A stretch of 64,000 bases of DNA from Diplodia intermedia (lineage: Eukaryota; Ascomycota; Dothideomycetes; Botryosphaeriales; Botryosphaeriaceae), in contig JAKEKT010000002.1 in assembly GCA_021495925.1 (NCBI GenBank), forward strand, positions 372,001 through 436,000. The letters are read 5' to 3'. The translations under genes and the position numbers were made by a program. Below, in pieces: positions 1-12,008 of this stretch (position 1 is the stretch's first letter; the number at the start of each line of letters is the position of its first letter). Below the pieces are notes generated by a model. It was not told where the DNA came from, ran no database searches, and worked only from the letters and a program-made list of their open reading frames with translations.

Positions 1-111
1 CGTGAGTCATTTGACAGGGAAAGTGCATGCGAGCAAATTCCACTTGACCGTTTGAGAGGGAGCGCACCCGTGGTCGCCCTTACCTGAACTGACGCACGTG
101 GGCCCGCCTGT

Positions 112-130
112 CTCTAGCTTATAAGGAGCT
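112..130 (+). promoter_or_regulatory. Putative TATA-like element and CT-rich leader
   Basis: A TATAAG-like string lies at about 118-126, roughly 110 bases before the start codon at 236. It is followed by a CT-rich stretch (about 131-170), typical of strongly transcribed filamentous-fungal genes. Bases 1-235 hold no other recognisable element. The call rests only on sequence and position. Confidence 0.4.
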
Positions 131-235
131 TCCCTCTACTCCTCACCACTTTCTTCTTCTTCACCGTCAATTTTCTAGGCTTCTGAACTGCAACCCAAAG
201 CTTAACAACCCCAACCGCAACTACCAAGTCCCAAG

Positions 236-638
236 ATGCCTTCCAACAGCAAGTCTGGGTCCGGCGCCGGCTACTCCTACAAGGGCAGCGGCACCAACAG
301 TGAGGTAAGATAGTAATGTCCTCACCGTTGTAATTGGAAAGTAGATTTTGCTAACTTTGTTCTGTTTCCAGGGCAACCACTACTGCTCTCGTGACTACGG
401 TTCGTCCGCCCCAAATCAGAACTCGTACCACTACTCTAACGCGTAAGTCACTTTCACAATCATACCCAAGATACTTGAGTCACATGCATCGCAAGCGTCT
501 CCTCCCCATTGGCCTTGATCTGACGATATGGTCTCTTTTTCCAGCAACGGTTCTTACTACTACTCCAACCCCAACGGCTCTACCTACTACAACGATGGAA
601 AGGGCTCCTCTACTTACAACCCCAGCGGCGGGAAGTAA
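236..638 (+). CDS. Small Tyr/Asn/Ser/Gly-rich protein, 77 aa, unknown function
   Basis: Three exons (236..304, 372..442, 545..638) join in frame across GTAAGA..CAG and GTAAGT..CAG introns and give 77 aa. The start ATG has an A at -3. The protein has no signal peptide or membrane segment. Its second half is built of short Tyr/Asn/Ser-Gly repeats such as YYYSNPNGSTYYNDG, after a central GNHYCSRDYGSS motif. I recall similar short proteins across Pezizomycotina, with GNHYCSRDYG as the most constant part, but no assigned role. Conserved splice phase and the repeat pattern continuing across both junctions make the model convincing. Because the exons are short, only the last one lies inside a long frame, and that frame is not the coding one. 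Confidence 0.8.
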
Positions 639-1606
639 GGAAATCGCCTATCTGGAGTTGGGAACCGTCGAGATTGCCAAATCTTCTGCTACACGGTGGA
701 TTGGAGCGATTGATGTTTTTACGAGAACATGAACCATTGCAGAAGAATTGACTATTGACCACTGCCGCTCCGTATATCCGCAACGTGAATCTGATGAGAA
801 AAGCCAGTTGTCAAAAGTAACCGACGCCTTGGGAAAGCACGCACTCTGTGGTCTTGGCCGTCCAGGAGCCTTTGAGACCCGTCAATTGTAATGTGCAGCT
901 GCCGTTCTTGCTTGCCGTGGATTTTGCTTTTTGCAATACCACCGTCACAGCCCCTTGTAGTCCATACGGGACCGTCACTTTATCTAAACTGCCACATGTA
1001 TGATATTGATGATAGTACAAAGGAAGTAGAACATGGTATCGGCATGGTGTTTTGGAAAAGCAATCATAAGTCGCTTGGAAGGAGCAACGGCAAAAGCGAT
1101 TGTTGGTGCAAAAGAGGCATCTTCAATCAAACCCGAATGGCAAAGCCCTCCAAACAGCCGAATCAACTACCGTTATTCATTGCCGCTTTGTTTGCTTTTT
1201 CTTAGCACCTTGTTTCACCCCCTGTCCCTCCTGGCTACCCACACCACCACTGCGTGATTCTCCTTCATCTTCGCAAAGTAAACATCCCTGTATATAAGCA
1301 AAACAAAAGTAGTTAATTCAAGAAACTAGCAGTGTCAATTCCGTCAACGCGTTCAATGTTTGACAAAACATGAGGAGGCGCGGATAGGTTGTGGATGCGG
1401 TCACTCAATTGACCGTAACATCAAAAGCATGATCCGCACGAGGTCACTCGCACAGAAATCCAGACGAGAGTAAATTCTTTCCAAGAAGCAAAGCAAGAAG
1501 AGCGCGATAAGCTCCGCGCATGACATTGAGTATTTCTTTTCCGTGTCCGGGCATCCAAAAACGCCAATTCGATGCTTACTTACTACGAGCACTTGCCCAT
1601 CACCAT
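639..1606. other. Convergent intergenic region
   Basis: This is the 3' flank of the 77-aa gene and of NOP14. The open frames inside are short, overlap in several phases and show no family signal. I see no gene, RNA or repeat. Confidence 0.6.
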
Positions 1607-4232
1607 CTACCTGCGTCCGCCCTTCCTCGCCTTCTTCTCCCTCTCGTACGCATTCTTCTCCGCGCCTTCCTCGCCCTGAATCTCCGCCACGAGCCGCTTG
1701 TACTTGGCCTCGTACGCGCTGTCGCGCTCCTTCTTCTCGCGCAGCTTCTCGCGCCCGATGAACGACGCGTCCTTGCGCAGCTCGCGCATCGCGCCCTTCT
1801 TCTCGCGCCGGTACTCGGCCTTGAGCTTGGCCGCCTCGCGCCGCTCCATGTCCGGGTCGTAGTGCTTGTCCGGGTTGAAGCCTTCCTCGAACTTGGGCAC
1901 GCTCGACTTGATCGGCTGCGGCCGCCAATGATGCAGCTCCTGCGGCCGCCGCCGCTGCCGCGCGTTCGCCAGCTGGATCGACAGGTGCTGCGCCGCCCGC
2001 CGCCCGGCCTTAGTGCCGAGGGCGTTGACGGCGGCGAGGGCCGTTGGCGTGAAGACCTCGTTGAAGGCGGGCGTGGTCGACCAGTAGTCAGCCATGGTGG
2101 TGAGGTTGTTGAGGTAGGTGTTGGTGATGTCCGGTGGTGTGGAGCGGTGCTTCAGTGCAAGGGTGGTGAAACGGACAAGCTCGGGGATGTAGCGCTTGGA
2201 CAGCGCCTGGTACTTGAGGCATAGCGTACCGACGTATGCGCCGGTGACCAGCTCCTGTGGTGTTTGCGGTGTCGTCAAGCCGAGCCAGCGCGCCATGATT
2301 GTAATAGCGGGAGTGACAACTTGGTGGAAGTGGTCGGACGTCGGGTATATGGTTCCAATGGCGGTGAAAATAACCAGATCCCCCGGGCTGATGGTAGAAG
2401 CTCCGAGCATCTCTTGTAGGTGGCTCCGAAATGCTTTCGCAACGTCCAGTGGGAAAGTCCGAGAAAGCGAGTGGAGATGGCGGATCAACGTCTCGACTGT
2501 TGCCAATGACGGGGCTGGCTTTTGCAGAGCCAAAAACGAGATGTGATCCACCAACGCTCCGCAGAAGTTTGCCATCTTCTCTTTGTTCTCCGCACTTAGT
2601 TGAGGATGGTACAAAGCTCGGATGCGTTGGACTACTACGGGCGTGTCTACCACCGAAACACCCTTCAGCACATCCACCAGCTCCTCGTGTGACTGAGGGC
2701 AAGGATATGTGTAGGATAATTTGGAGGCTTGTGTCTCAAGTGCCTTCTTCGCATTCTGGGCCTTTTCCTGGGCCTTCTCCTCGTCGCTCTTTCCCAGTAT
2801 ACCACGGACAAATTCGTCTTCCTCCTCCTCTTCGTTGATCTGAGGCTCCTCATCCTCCTCATCAGAGCTCTCGGCCTCGCTTCCACTCGGAACGTTCTCC
2901 TCATCTATCTCCGAGTCACTGGCGACAAGGTCATCATCAATAACGAAATCGTCCTCATCGTCAACGCCCGGTGGCCGTAGGTTGGTATGGAGATCTCGCA
3001 AGCCAAACTCCGCCGCGTCGTCCGGGAAGACATCCTCGTCGCCTTGTGGTTCCACGTTGCCCTTTGGTTGCTCGTCTTCTTCATCACTGCTGACCTCCTC
3101 GCCCCTCATTCTCTTCATCCGTTTCTCCTCCAGCTTCTTCAGCTTTTCGGCCTCTTCCTTTGCCTTCTCTTCGCCGGTCTTGGTCCTTGTAGTCGGAGCT
3201 GCGCGCCTATCCAGCTTCATTTCGAACAATCTCTTGTCGTACTCCTTCTCAGCCCTCGCTTTGTCCGCGTTGCTCATAAGCGCCATTCGTTCCGGGTTCA
3301 TCGTTCCGAGTGCACCCTCGGTTCCGTCAGCGATCGGTAGTGAGTGGGGTTTCTTGACGCCTCGCAAAAGAGACAGCACATCATGCATGTCCGCGTCAAG
3401 CTTCTCTCGCAAGTCGTCATCGTCCTCCTTCGCCTGCTGGCGCTCGTATTTGTGGAACTTCGACTTAGCAATGACCTCTTTCATGACTTCAGCCTTGCTC
3501 TTCTTGCGTTCCGGCGCATCCTCGCCCTCTTCGTCCGTAAGTTCGGTGCCATCATCCGAGTTCCTTCTCCTCTTGAGCCGGCGCGGCCTGCCTTCGTCGT
3601 CGCTGCCGCCCGAGAGGCTGCCGGCGTCAAAATCGTCCTGCTCGCCCTCGAGTTCCAGGGCGCGTCCCATGTGCGTGAGCTGCACCTCCTCCTGATCCTC
3701 GTCGTCCTCCAGGTCGAACAGACCCGCGCCCTTCTTGCGTGACTTCTCGCGCGTGAAACGTTCCATCATCTTATCCTCAAGCGACATGTTCGGATCGTTC
3801 TCGCCGATACGCCTGTCAATGATACCGCCAGCCTTGTTCCGCTTTTGTAATTCGGGCAGCAGAGTTTTGCGGCGCTGTTGAAACCAACTGTCAGTCCCAA
3901 CTCGGAATTTCTCTTCTCGAAGGAGAAACGTCTAAACTCACAGTCTCCTCGCCCATGCTCTTGGTCACACCTGGCCTTCCCATCATAGTCTTTCCATTCT
4001 TGGCATTCGCCTTCTGCAGGCTCGTAGACTCGAATTTCTCAGGCTTCGCGGCCTTGATCTCGAAAGGATTGAAGCTGTCGCGAATGTTGGTGAGGGCGGC
4101 GTTGCGCCGGGCGGCGCGCTCTGCGCCATCCTTGCCGGAAGACCTCTTCTTCTCTTTCTTAGATTTCTGTGGACCGACAATGCCCTGTTCGCGCAGGGAC
4201 GCCTTCAGGCGCTTCAGCTGCGAGGGCGGCAT
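1607..4232 (-). CDS. NOP14: Nucleolar complex protein 14 (SSU processome), 852 aa
   Basis: Two exons (4232..3942 and 3874..1607) join at a GTGAGT donor and a CAACAG acceptor. The start is the ATG at 4232 (MPPSQLKRLKASLREQG), the usual family N-terminus. Residues about 97-130 carry RRKTLLPELQKRNKAGG and IIDRRIGENDP, the NOP14 signature. The middle is very acidic with Lys/Glu runs. The C-terminus has PIKSSVPKFEEGFNPDKHYD and a long basic helix (GAMRELRKDASFI...) ending in KARKGGRR. The length suits the family (about 850-900 aa). Known role: nucleolar 40S biogenesis factor that works with Emg1 and Noc4 in 18S rRNA maturation. It is convergent with the 77-aa gene. Nothing in the frame looks broken. 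Confidence 0.95.
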
Positions 4233-5159
4233 GGCGTGTCGTGGCGGGGGAAAAAACCGTGGTGTACGCGACCGCCGCGGTGTGTTTGCGCGCTCTCCGA
4301 AATAATTTCCATGTAAAATCGCTTTCTGCCGATGATCGGCGGTGCTCACCGCCTTTCGGCTCAGTCACGTGAGTGAATCTTGGCTCTTTTCTAGAAGTCG
4401 TTGCCGCAATCGAAACTTTGATTGCTTCGTTTGCAATAATACCATATGCTATTGCTAAGGCGTCCAAATATGCGTTCCTTTACCAATGCAGTCGGAGTAA
4501 TGGCTCCATTCCAACGTGTCCAGGCCTGAATTACCTGAAACCACTTTCACCCGCAAGCTATTTGTTTCAGTGAGTAGCCATATTCAGATCCATTCTCCTT
4601 TTCTCTTCTCGCGTTCGCGACATGAAAGACTCTCTGCATTAAAATAATCTCCACTACAGTCACGAGGTATTGAACCCCGTGTGCTACAAATAATGAGGCA
4701 CGAGCTTTCTTTTCCAATAGCGTCGCCGCGGCTCCAAGTAAAGCCGGGCGGCCAGCCACAATTCGACCGCTCCATTCTTGGCATCAGCGAGCTTCATTTC
4801 CCCACTTAGCGTACCATGGCTTGTTATAGAGTCCACGTAATGCCCTGCACCCGCTAAATTCCGCTGGAGCTATGTTCCCTGAAGCCGACATGCCATTCTC
4901 CGGTATGCTAAGGGGCGTGCCCGTTCCACTTAAGGCCAGCATCCGATGAGCTAAAAGCGGCACATCATCTAGCCGGATGCAGGCAAGCTGGAGAACCGTG
5001 ACTACCTCCGCCATCACTAAGCCATTCCCACGGACGACTCCCTTTCTGATCTTCCAGTAAGCACAACGAGCAAGCGCTTGCTGACGCGTAATGGGATGCT
5101 GCCAATCAGATGTCAGCCGGCTGGACTGCGGTGCAGAGTACAGCCCCTGAGATGGCTAC
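4233..5159. other. Intergenic region between NOP14 start and WSS1 end
   Basis: This is the upstream flank of NOP14 (minus strand). Scattered short frames show no family signal. A 7-bp hairpin with a TTCAATA loop at about 4659-4680 resembles a tRNA T-arm, but no acceptor or anticodon stem goes with it. Confidence 0.55.
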
Positions 5160-6698
5160 TCAAGAGGATGTTTTCATCAAGCCACAAGCGGAGCATGTCC
5201 ACCACTGAGCCTCCATGAAGCTGCCGCAGCGCCTGCAGTTCCAGCCGAGTGGCGGTGGAGCTACCGGCAATCCCTGATCCTTCATGCTGAGCGTCTCGCT
5301 CACTGACTCCGGCCGTTCGACGGTACAGGCGTCGCAGCATAGATGCTGAATATCATTGACGAGCGTACAGATCTCGCAAGTCCATGTAGAATCATGAGTG
5401 GTCGTGTCTTGCTTAGGATAATCCTCAGTGAGGTCAATCACTTCCGGCTGGCTCCTGCTCTGTGTACTTGACGGGTTCCCAGTCACAAGTCGCGAAACTG
5501 GGCGGCCTGGACGGGGAGCAGAGACCGAGGAGCCAGATGCTGCAGCATGTGTGGGAGGAGGAATTGGCTTGATCGACGTCGTAGAGGTCGCGTTGCTGTT
5601 TTGAACCCCGGTCAATTGCCGAGGCGTAGCCATCTCGAGCCCTCCCTCCGGTGACCAAGTGAGACCTTCCTCAGAAGCACCAAGAGCCTGCATCTCCTGC
5701 CGATGTGCATCCCTGTCGCCTTCCATCATGGCAATGGCAATAGCCAGTTTGTCAGCGTCATCCATCTCAGCCTTTGTCCTGAAGCCCAATCGTCTCGCTT
5801 CTTCCTCAACCTTCTGCTCCATCGCGTGGTTTCCGGATCCACAACCCTGAGTGATTTTATTCCTGCGTTCTGCTGCATCTGCAATGACACTGCGCATATT
5901 AGAACCACGGGGAATAGTCGAACCACCGAGCCTCTGACCAGAGCCGGCAGACAGGGTCTTCCGCTTCTCGGCAGCGACGCGGGCCTGTCGTCGAATCTCG
6001 GGAAGTGGAACTGCTCTACCGCCGACCCTGTGACCGGCACCTAGGAAGCCTTCCCCTGTGTAGCCTTGTCGCTTCAGCGCGTAATACTCTTCGCGCAGCT
6101 CATCCCACTAGACACTTCAATTAGTCTGAACCAAACTTCGTTCTCTTTGTGTTGCGTACGAGTTTATGGAAGCGTGCGTCATGCGGGCCACATCTAACGT
6201 GAGCGAGCCTATACAGACGTTTAGTATCGATTTTTAGTACGTAGACATGTCAGCAAAAGCACCAGGTCTCCAGTGCAAAGTCAACACATCATAAGAAGTT
6301 CCGCATAATCTGACGTCAAGCCTATAAAAATCACCAAACAAAGCAACTTACTCATGTAGTAAGGTGTCCACCACAGTGTCGTAAGCAAGGAACTGCTTTG
6401 GATCGTGACCATATCTGAGGCGAAGGAAAATCTTCTGTCCCTGGTTGACGTTCAAGCCTAGCAACATGCACATCAGCTCGGGAGAGCAAGTAACGCATTT
6501 CGTGAGATACGGACCTAGGAGGTTCAACTGCGGAGGCAAGAACTCGGCCAACTCGCCAACTTTCCAGCCCCGCTTCCGCATGATTGGTTTGACGACAGAG
6601 GCAAGCTTCTTCAGCAAGAGCAAGGCCTCATTCTGCCGCGGAAGGTCGCGGATATGCACGTATGATCCGAACTGCGGGTCTATTTCTTGAGGCGCCAT
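5160..6698 (-). CDS. WSS1: WLM-domain DNA-dependent metalloprotease, Wss1/SPRTN type, 447 aa
   Basis: Three exons (6698..6352, 6208..6160, 6107..5160) rebuild a complete WLM domain. The 49-base middle exon supplies most of the catalytic site: the joined protein reads HELAHVRCGPHDARFHKL at residues 115-132, giving the HExxH zinc site plus the third His. The start at 6698 (MAPQEIDPQ) was preferred over an upstream in-frame ATG because the family N-terminus begins there. C-terminal to the protease lie FLGAGHRVGG (about 153-162, resembling a Cdc48-binding SHP box), EVIDLTED (about 354-361, a typical SUMO-interacting motif) and two RanBP2-type zinc fingers (about 374-396 and 420-442, C-x2-C...C-x2-C). 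Known role: proteolysis of DNA-protein crosslinks and SUMOylated proteins with Cdc48. SHP and SIM calls are motif inferences. Confidence 0.93.
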
Positions 6699-7287
6699 GG
6701 TGCTGTGAGTTCCTGAGGCTGTTCCGGTCACAATGATCCTACCGAGCAAATGCCGGTGTCAGGAAGGTGGAGCGCTGGCGGAAGCGAGGCGGGGAGCGAG
6801 TGGCCAGACTCGGGAGCGGCTGTGTGTGGTGTCGAAGAAGCGAGGGCGTGTTTGCAGTAGATGACCAGCTTGATGGCGGCGCGACAAAGGTGTCGCTTGA
6901 GCGCAGCTTCTGTTCGAGGCAGACGCGAGCTGACCCCTTCCACGTCAGCCAGGCGGCCATTCGCCACCGCACCGCGAAGGGCGTGGAAGCATCGGAGTCG
7001 GCTTAGATATCAGCCTCCGCAGGCCGAAGAGCCACGAAGCAAAGCCGTTAGTCGGCGCAACCGGCTCCAAATATGATCGGCGCGACGCGACTGGGCGTGT
7101 GGCACTGCGCGCTCACGTGTTGATAGATGCAGCAAAGTAAGCTTATCGCCGCTCTGACGAGGATGACATCGTCTCGACCAGGCCTCTCCGCACCCAACGC
7201 GACGCACCACCTCGCGCACCACCCTCCCGCTGCAAGGCACCGGACGTCTCACCTTCCCGAGTCGTATCTGTCAGAGCTTATTCCGAC
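6699..7287. promoter_or_regulatory. Divergent promoter region between WSS1 and the DUF1776 gene
   Basis: This 589-base spacer between two divergent start codons must hold both promoters. I see no clear TATA box. The open frames crossing it are antisense or out of phase and end without splice continuity. Confidence 0.5.
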
Positions 7288-8750
7288 ATGACCGCCGACG
7301 ACCAGCACTTCCTTGACGTGGTAGGATGACGATTCGCCTCGACAGACACTCCGACTTGTCCACTGACACTGTCGCAGCTCGCCGGCATCTCGAGCGACAT
7401 TCGTAAATTCACCGGCGAGGTCGCTGATGCCACGGACCGTCACTTTGAATCGGTAGCCACTACGATCCGAGAGACCTTAGCTACCACAACATGGCTCCCC
7501 GCATCCGCCCGTCCGTCGCCACCGGCCCGCATGATGCAGAGAACGCCAGCGGGCTTCCTTGAGCGCGCGCAGGACTGGGTGTCGCGTAACCGTGCTGTTA
7601 CTGCCGCTATAATTGCTTTTGTGGGCACTGGTGCCATCGTGATGTATCAGCAGAAGAAGTCGTATACGAGGAAGCGCAGGGCGAGGCGCGCCAGCAACGG
7701 CGCGCGGAGAGAGGTCATTGTTATAGCCGGACCGGCGAACTCCCCCATTACGAAGTCGCTTTCGCTGGACCTCGAGCGCCGTGGCTTCATTGTGTACGTC
7801 GTGGTGAATTCGCCGGAAGAGGAGCAGATTGTGCAAAACGAGTCGAGAGTGGATATTCGACCCCTCCTGCTGGACATCGTTGACGTAAGACAACCCCCCT
7901 TCCCAAGAATGCGTGCAGGACATTAACCAGCGCGACGCAGCCACTCAATGCTCAGTACACTATTGAACGCTTCAACAACACGCTGCTGAGCCCTCACCAA
8001 GCATTCCCAGGGGCTTCAGCGCATAATCTTAACTTTGCAGGTTTGGTGCTCGTACCGGACCTCATCTACCCCTCAGGGCCTGTGGAGACAATTTCTCCGG
8101 AATATTGGTCGGACGCCCTGAACGCCAAGGTGCTCAATACCGTCGCGACGACCCAAGCGTTCCTGCCGGTCGTCTGCCAGTTCAAGGCACGAGTCCTGCT
8201 GCTGACGCCAAATGTGGTGTCGTCGCTGCGCCCGCCGTTCCACGGGGTGGAGAGCACCGTCGTGGGCGCGCTTGAGGGATTCGCGACATCCCTGAGCGGT
8301 GAGCTGAGCACGATCGGTATCGACCTGTGTCACATAAAGCTCGGGACGTTCGACTGCAGCAGCGTCGGCAACAAGCAGTACCTGCAGAGTGTCCGCGACC
8401 GGCAGACAGACGCATGGCCGGCGGGGGCGCGGGCGCTGTACGGCGACAACTACGTGACACAGAGCCGGATCGCGCACAGCAGAGGCATGTTCTCGGAGAA
8501 TGGCAGCACGGCCAAGGGCAGCCATCTGCGCGAGCTGCACAACGCGGTCTTCGATGCACTGACCCGCAAGCGGCCGCAGAAGGTGTGGAGAGTCGGTAGG
8601 GGCAGCGTGGCATACGATATAGTCGGCAGCTGGGTGCCGGGCGGGTTGGTCAGGTGGATGCTCGGGATCCGACCAGGGGGACAGGCGGCGGCAGAGCCGC
8701 AGCTAATGGACAGCGTGCAGGCGTGGGAGAAGGTTGAGGCCTCGGGCTAG
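7288..8750 (+). CDS. DUF1776 family protein (Rossmann/SDR-like), 449 aa
   Basis: Three exons (7288..7320, 7378..7884, 7941..8750) join in phase 0. Exon 1 encodes only 11 residues (MTADDQHFLDV), and frame continuity supports it. One membrane segment lies at about residues 83-101, followed by a basic stretch. From about residue 121 the chain has an SDR-like beta-alpha-beta start (EVIVIAGPANSPITKSLSLD). The later segments (GLVLVPDLIYPSGPVETI, VEST then GFATSLSGEL) look like a degenerate dehydrogenase fold. DUF1776 is a fungal family that includes yeast YNL181W (PBR1), an essential predicted oxidoreductase. The classical YxxxK pair is not evident, so catalysis is uncertain. A membrane location is inferred. 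Confidence 0.87.
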
Positions 8751-9745
8751 GTGCGCTGCAAACGCCTTTAATCTCGGCTCGTTGACGCTTCTCGGCGGGT
8801 GCTGTAAAACGTGTGTCACGGTCTGGGCGCGGCGGCGCGGTGGCTGGCGGCGGGCGTGCTGGCTGTGTGGCCGCATCTGGCTCGCCGCCCTCGTGCTGCC
8901 ATCGCGCCTCCGCCCCGCAAGGCGCCGGGCAGGTGTTGACGCGGAAGGAATGTGCGACCGGCCGTTGGTCGATGCCGGTTGCGGGCTAGCGTGGTGTTAT
9001 ATCGGGCAGACCAATTTGGCAGGGGCGCCAGGCACTCGCACGGCAGGTGCACGCCTGCAGGGACCAGCGACCCTCTGCCTTCGCCGATCACCGCGCGCCT
9101 TTGCTCCGCCAAACCATCTCCGTGCTGTGTGCTCTGCCAGCGCTCGTCCACTCGCTTCATGCGCTGAGTCGTGAGCAGCCACGCCCCCGTCCAGCAGGGA
9201 GTCGCACGCCCCCGAAACGGCCGACGCAGCAACGGCCTGCGCTCCCGCCGCGCCCTCGCCGTGCCAAGCCCCTCCTATTGCAACTCGTATTTCCATCGTC
9301 GCCCTCCACACCTTCTCCCACCCGTACTCCGGCTGCAGTTGAGCGATCGCCGTCCTGATGGCCTAGACGCGCGTGTCTCACCACACCATTGCCTCCCACC
9401 TCTGTCGTTCCTTGCAATCGGTGTGAGCTTGATGTGTTGCGCCATCTCCAACACTTCGCATCCCTGAAACCCCAAGGCGAAGCTCGACCCGCGCCGTCCC
9501 ATCGCCACCAGCTGCTCAGCCTCTTTTCACGAGACACCTATGCTCAACGCGCCCTCGCACCTCACGGTTCCGGAGCCCGCGCCCACGTAACGACTAGCGT
9601 CGCTGCGAGCTCCCCGCGCCCGCGTCTCGCATAAGTCGCATGCTTATCCTCACCACCACTGCCGCCGCTGTCGCCGACGCCTTCTCGCTGCGCTGAGCCG
9701 CCACCCGATTCCACCTCGCAGCACCCGCACTCTCGCTGCGCCGCC
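8751..9745. other. Intergenic and 5' leader region of the Sel1-repeat gene
   Basis: This 995-base GC- and pyrimidine-rich stretch lies between two same-strand genes. It probably holds the promoter and a long 5' UTR of the gene at 9746. The many overlapping short frames in all phases reflect GC richness, not coding. Confidence 0.5.
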
Positions 9746-12008
9746 ATGCCTTCCGACCGCCCGAATGACCTGGACCTCCGGCCCGGCTCGCAGGAGTCGA
9801 ACAGGTCGCGTCAGATGCAATTTCTCGGTGACCTGCCGTCGCCGCGCACCGGCGAGGTGCCGCCCGCGCTGTCGCCGCTCGATGCCTTTGCCATGCAATC
9901 GCGCCTCTTGGCCAAGAGATTTGAGGAGGAGAAAAATGGCCGCCGCATCAGCAGACTGCCCCCTCTGACCATCCAGAATGAATTTGGAAGGCAGCGCCAG
10001 CCGCCGGGCTACTACCGCTCGCGATCCGCCGAGCGCGACGGGTCTGACGGTCCCTCGCCCGAGGATGAGCACTCAACGCCGCAAAGCGCGAAGGAGATCA
10101 CGCCCCTCAACCGACCCATGTCGCAGTACCCGACCATCTCGGACGAGTTCGGCGGTCCCATTTCACAGTACGGCCCCAAGCTCTCGCCGCTCGGCGAGGA
10201 AGAGCGCACTCCCCCCACCGCCCATGAACCCGGAGATTACTTCACAATTCCTCGCGCTGCATCACCGGAGCCGATAGAGCCTCCAGTAGAAACCCGGGTT
10301 GAAGAGGCTACTCCCAACACACCAGGAACCAGGAATGGCCCTGCACAAGCTTTTCGCGGGCATCCGCAACGGACCCCTACTCTGGAATCAACTACTTCTG
10401 CAAGGTCAGATGGCAGAGGCTTGATGCCTCCCAGGTCGCCAGGCCCTGCTCGCTCCCCGCGCTTGGTGTCACCGACCATCCGTTCGGTAAGAAATGACAG
10501 CGGAGATGATGTCGAGAATATGTCGTTGGGTGGATCTTTCGATTCTCTGCCTCCCCGGCAGCTGTCTTCAAACACGAGTTACTCCAGATCTCATTCTCCT
10601 GCATCTCCTTACGCACCGTCTCTCCCTCGGTCACCCTCCGTGTCGTCGGAGTGCTCCTACAGCAGCCAAAGACTCGCCAAGCCAGCCTTCAACTTCTCGA
10701 GGCCTAGGCCGTCTCTGGATTCGCGTCCCTCGTTGTCGGACCTGCGGCCATCGTTGAACCACAGGCCCTCGTTTGAAAGAGCAAGGACTCCCTCGAGGCA
10801 GGCTTCTGGGGATGGTTCTCAACGTGCCCCATCCCGCCAGGAATATGGCGAAGGTCATCAGCTACCGTCCTACGCATATGAGCAGGTCCACACCCCTATC
10901 AGCATGGCAAGTGATGATTACATGAGCGCAAATGGCGATGGCCCCGCCCCTTCCTATATTTACGCCAAGTACGCGTTGCCGCGCGGCCGGACTTTGGACA
11001 GGGAATCTCTCTGTCCGCAGGACTTCATGAACCAGCAGATCAAGTGGGAGGATGGCGCACCGTCAGCTTCTCGTGCTGGACAGCGTCCTCCGTCTCCGTC
11101 ATCTCCTCCGAAATCAGCGACATCGGAGAGATACTACGACAAACCTAAGTCTTTCGACATCCCTCGCGGTTCATCGCCCTCTGCTGTTTCCAGCAACAGC
11201 ACGCTCAAGCCTCATCACTCGCGCCCATCATCCTCGGGTGCAGCTACGAGCGTGACGGCTGGCTCTCGCATCGCCGATATGACACCGTCAATGCACTTGG
11301 AGAGAGGCATCGAGTTCCACGAGAAGGGTGAGGTGCAGAAAGCAACCTACCACTGGCGCCTGGCTGCGAAGGCAGAAATCCCGACTGCCATGCTGCTGTA
11401 CGCTCTTGCTTGCCGTCACGGCTGGGGAATGCGCCCCAACCCATCCGAGGGTGTGAAGTGGCTGCGCAAGGCCGTTGATGCTGCGCAATTAGAGTGCGCA
11501 GATGACGAGGACCTTGTGACGAAGGGCAAGCCTGGCCCTGACGTGGTTGAGCGGAGAACTCACAAAGCCCAGTTCGCTGTCAGTGTCTATGAGCTGGGTG
11601 TCAGCTACATGAACGGTTGGGGCATTCAGCAGGACAAGGGACTCGCGCTTCGCTGTTTCGAGATCGCAGGTAACTGGGGCGACGGCGATGCCCTCGCCGA
11701 AGCCGGTTTCTGCTACCACGAGGGCGTTGGCTGCAAGAAGGACTTGAAGAGATCAGCGAAATTCTACCGGATGGCCGAGGCAAAGGGCGTGAGCGTCGCA
11801 GGCAACAGCTGGTAAGTTCAAGAAACAGCTCATTCCGGTTTTGGACAGGTTCTGACTCAGGAGTTGCAGGATCCACAAGGACAAGTACAAAGACGACGAA
11901 GTGGACGACGACCGCAGAGGTCGTTCAACCAGGAAAGAAGCCGACAAGAAGGCGCGTGACAAGTCGCGCACGCGTGCGCTCTTCAGCCGCAAGAAGTCAC
12001 TTGCGTAA
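9746..12008 (+). CDS. Sel1-repeat (TPR-like) protein with long disordered N-terminus, 734 aa
   Basis: Exon 1 (9746..11811) and exon 2 (11870..12008) join at GTAAGT..GCAG, with a CTGAC branch-like site before the acceptor. The splice completes a Trp codon. Residues 1 to about 510 are low-complexity, rich in Ser/Pro/Arg, with many SPxx and RxxS sites likely to be phosphorylated. From about 515 to 700 there are three to four Sel1-like repeats (LERGIEFHEKGEVQKATYHW, YELGVSYMNGWGIQQDKGLA, AEAGFCYHEGVGCKKDLKRS). The last 40 residues are strongly charged and basic. This layout resembles yeast DSF2/SKT5-type Sel1 proteins, which act as scaffolds in cell-wall or polarity signalling. I infer a scaffold role and cannot pick an ortholog. 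Confidence 0.85.

Noticed and set aside
1520..2224. 234-codon plus-strand frame at the NOP14 3' end
   Set aside because: Antisense to conserved NOP14 C-terminal sequence; Leu/Arg-rich shadow with no family signal.
4651..4700. tRNA T-arm-like hairpin with TTCAATA loop on the minus strand
   Set aside because: No pairing acceptor stem, D-arm or 7-base anticodon loop can be placed around it.
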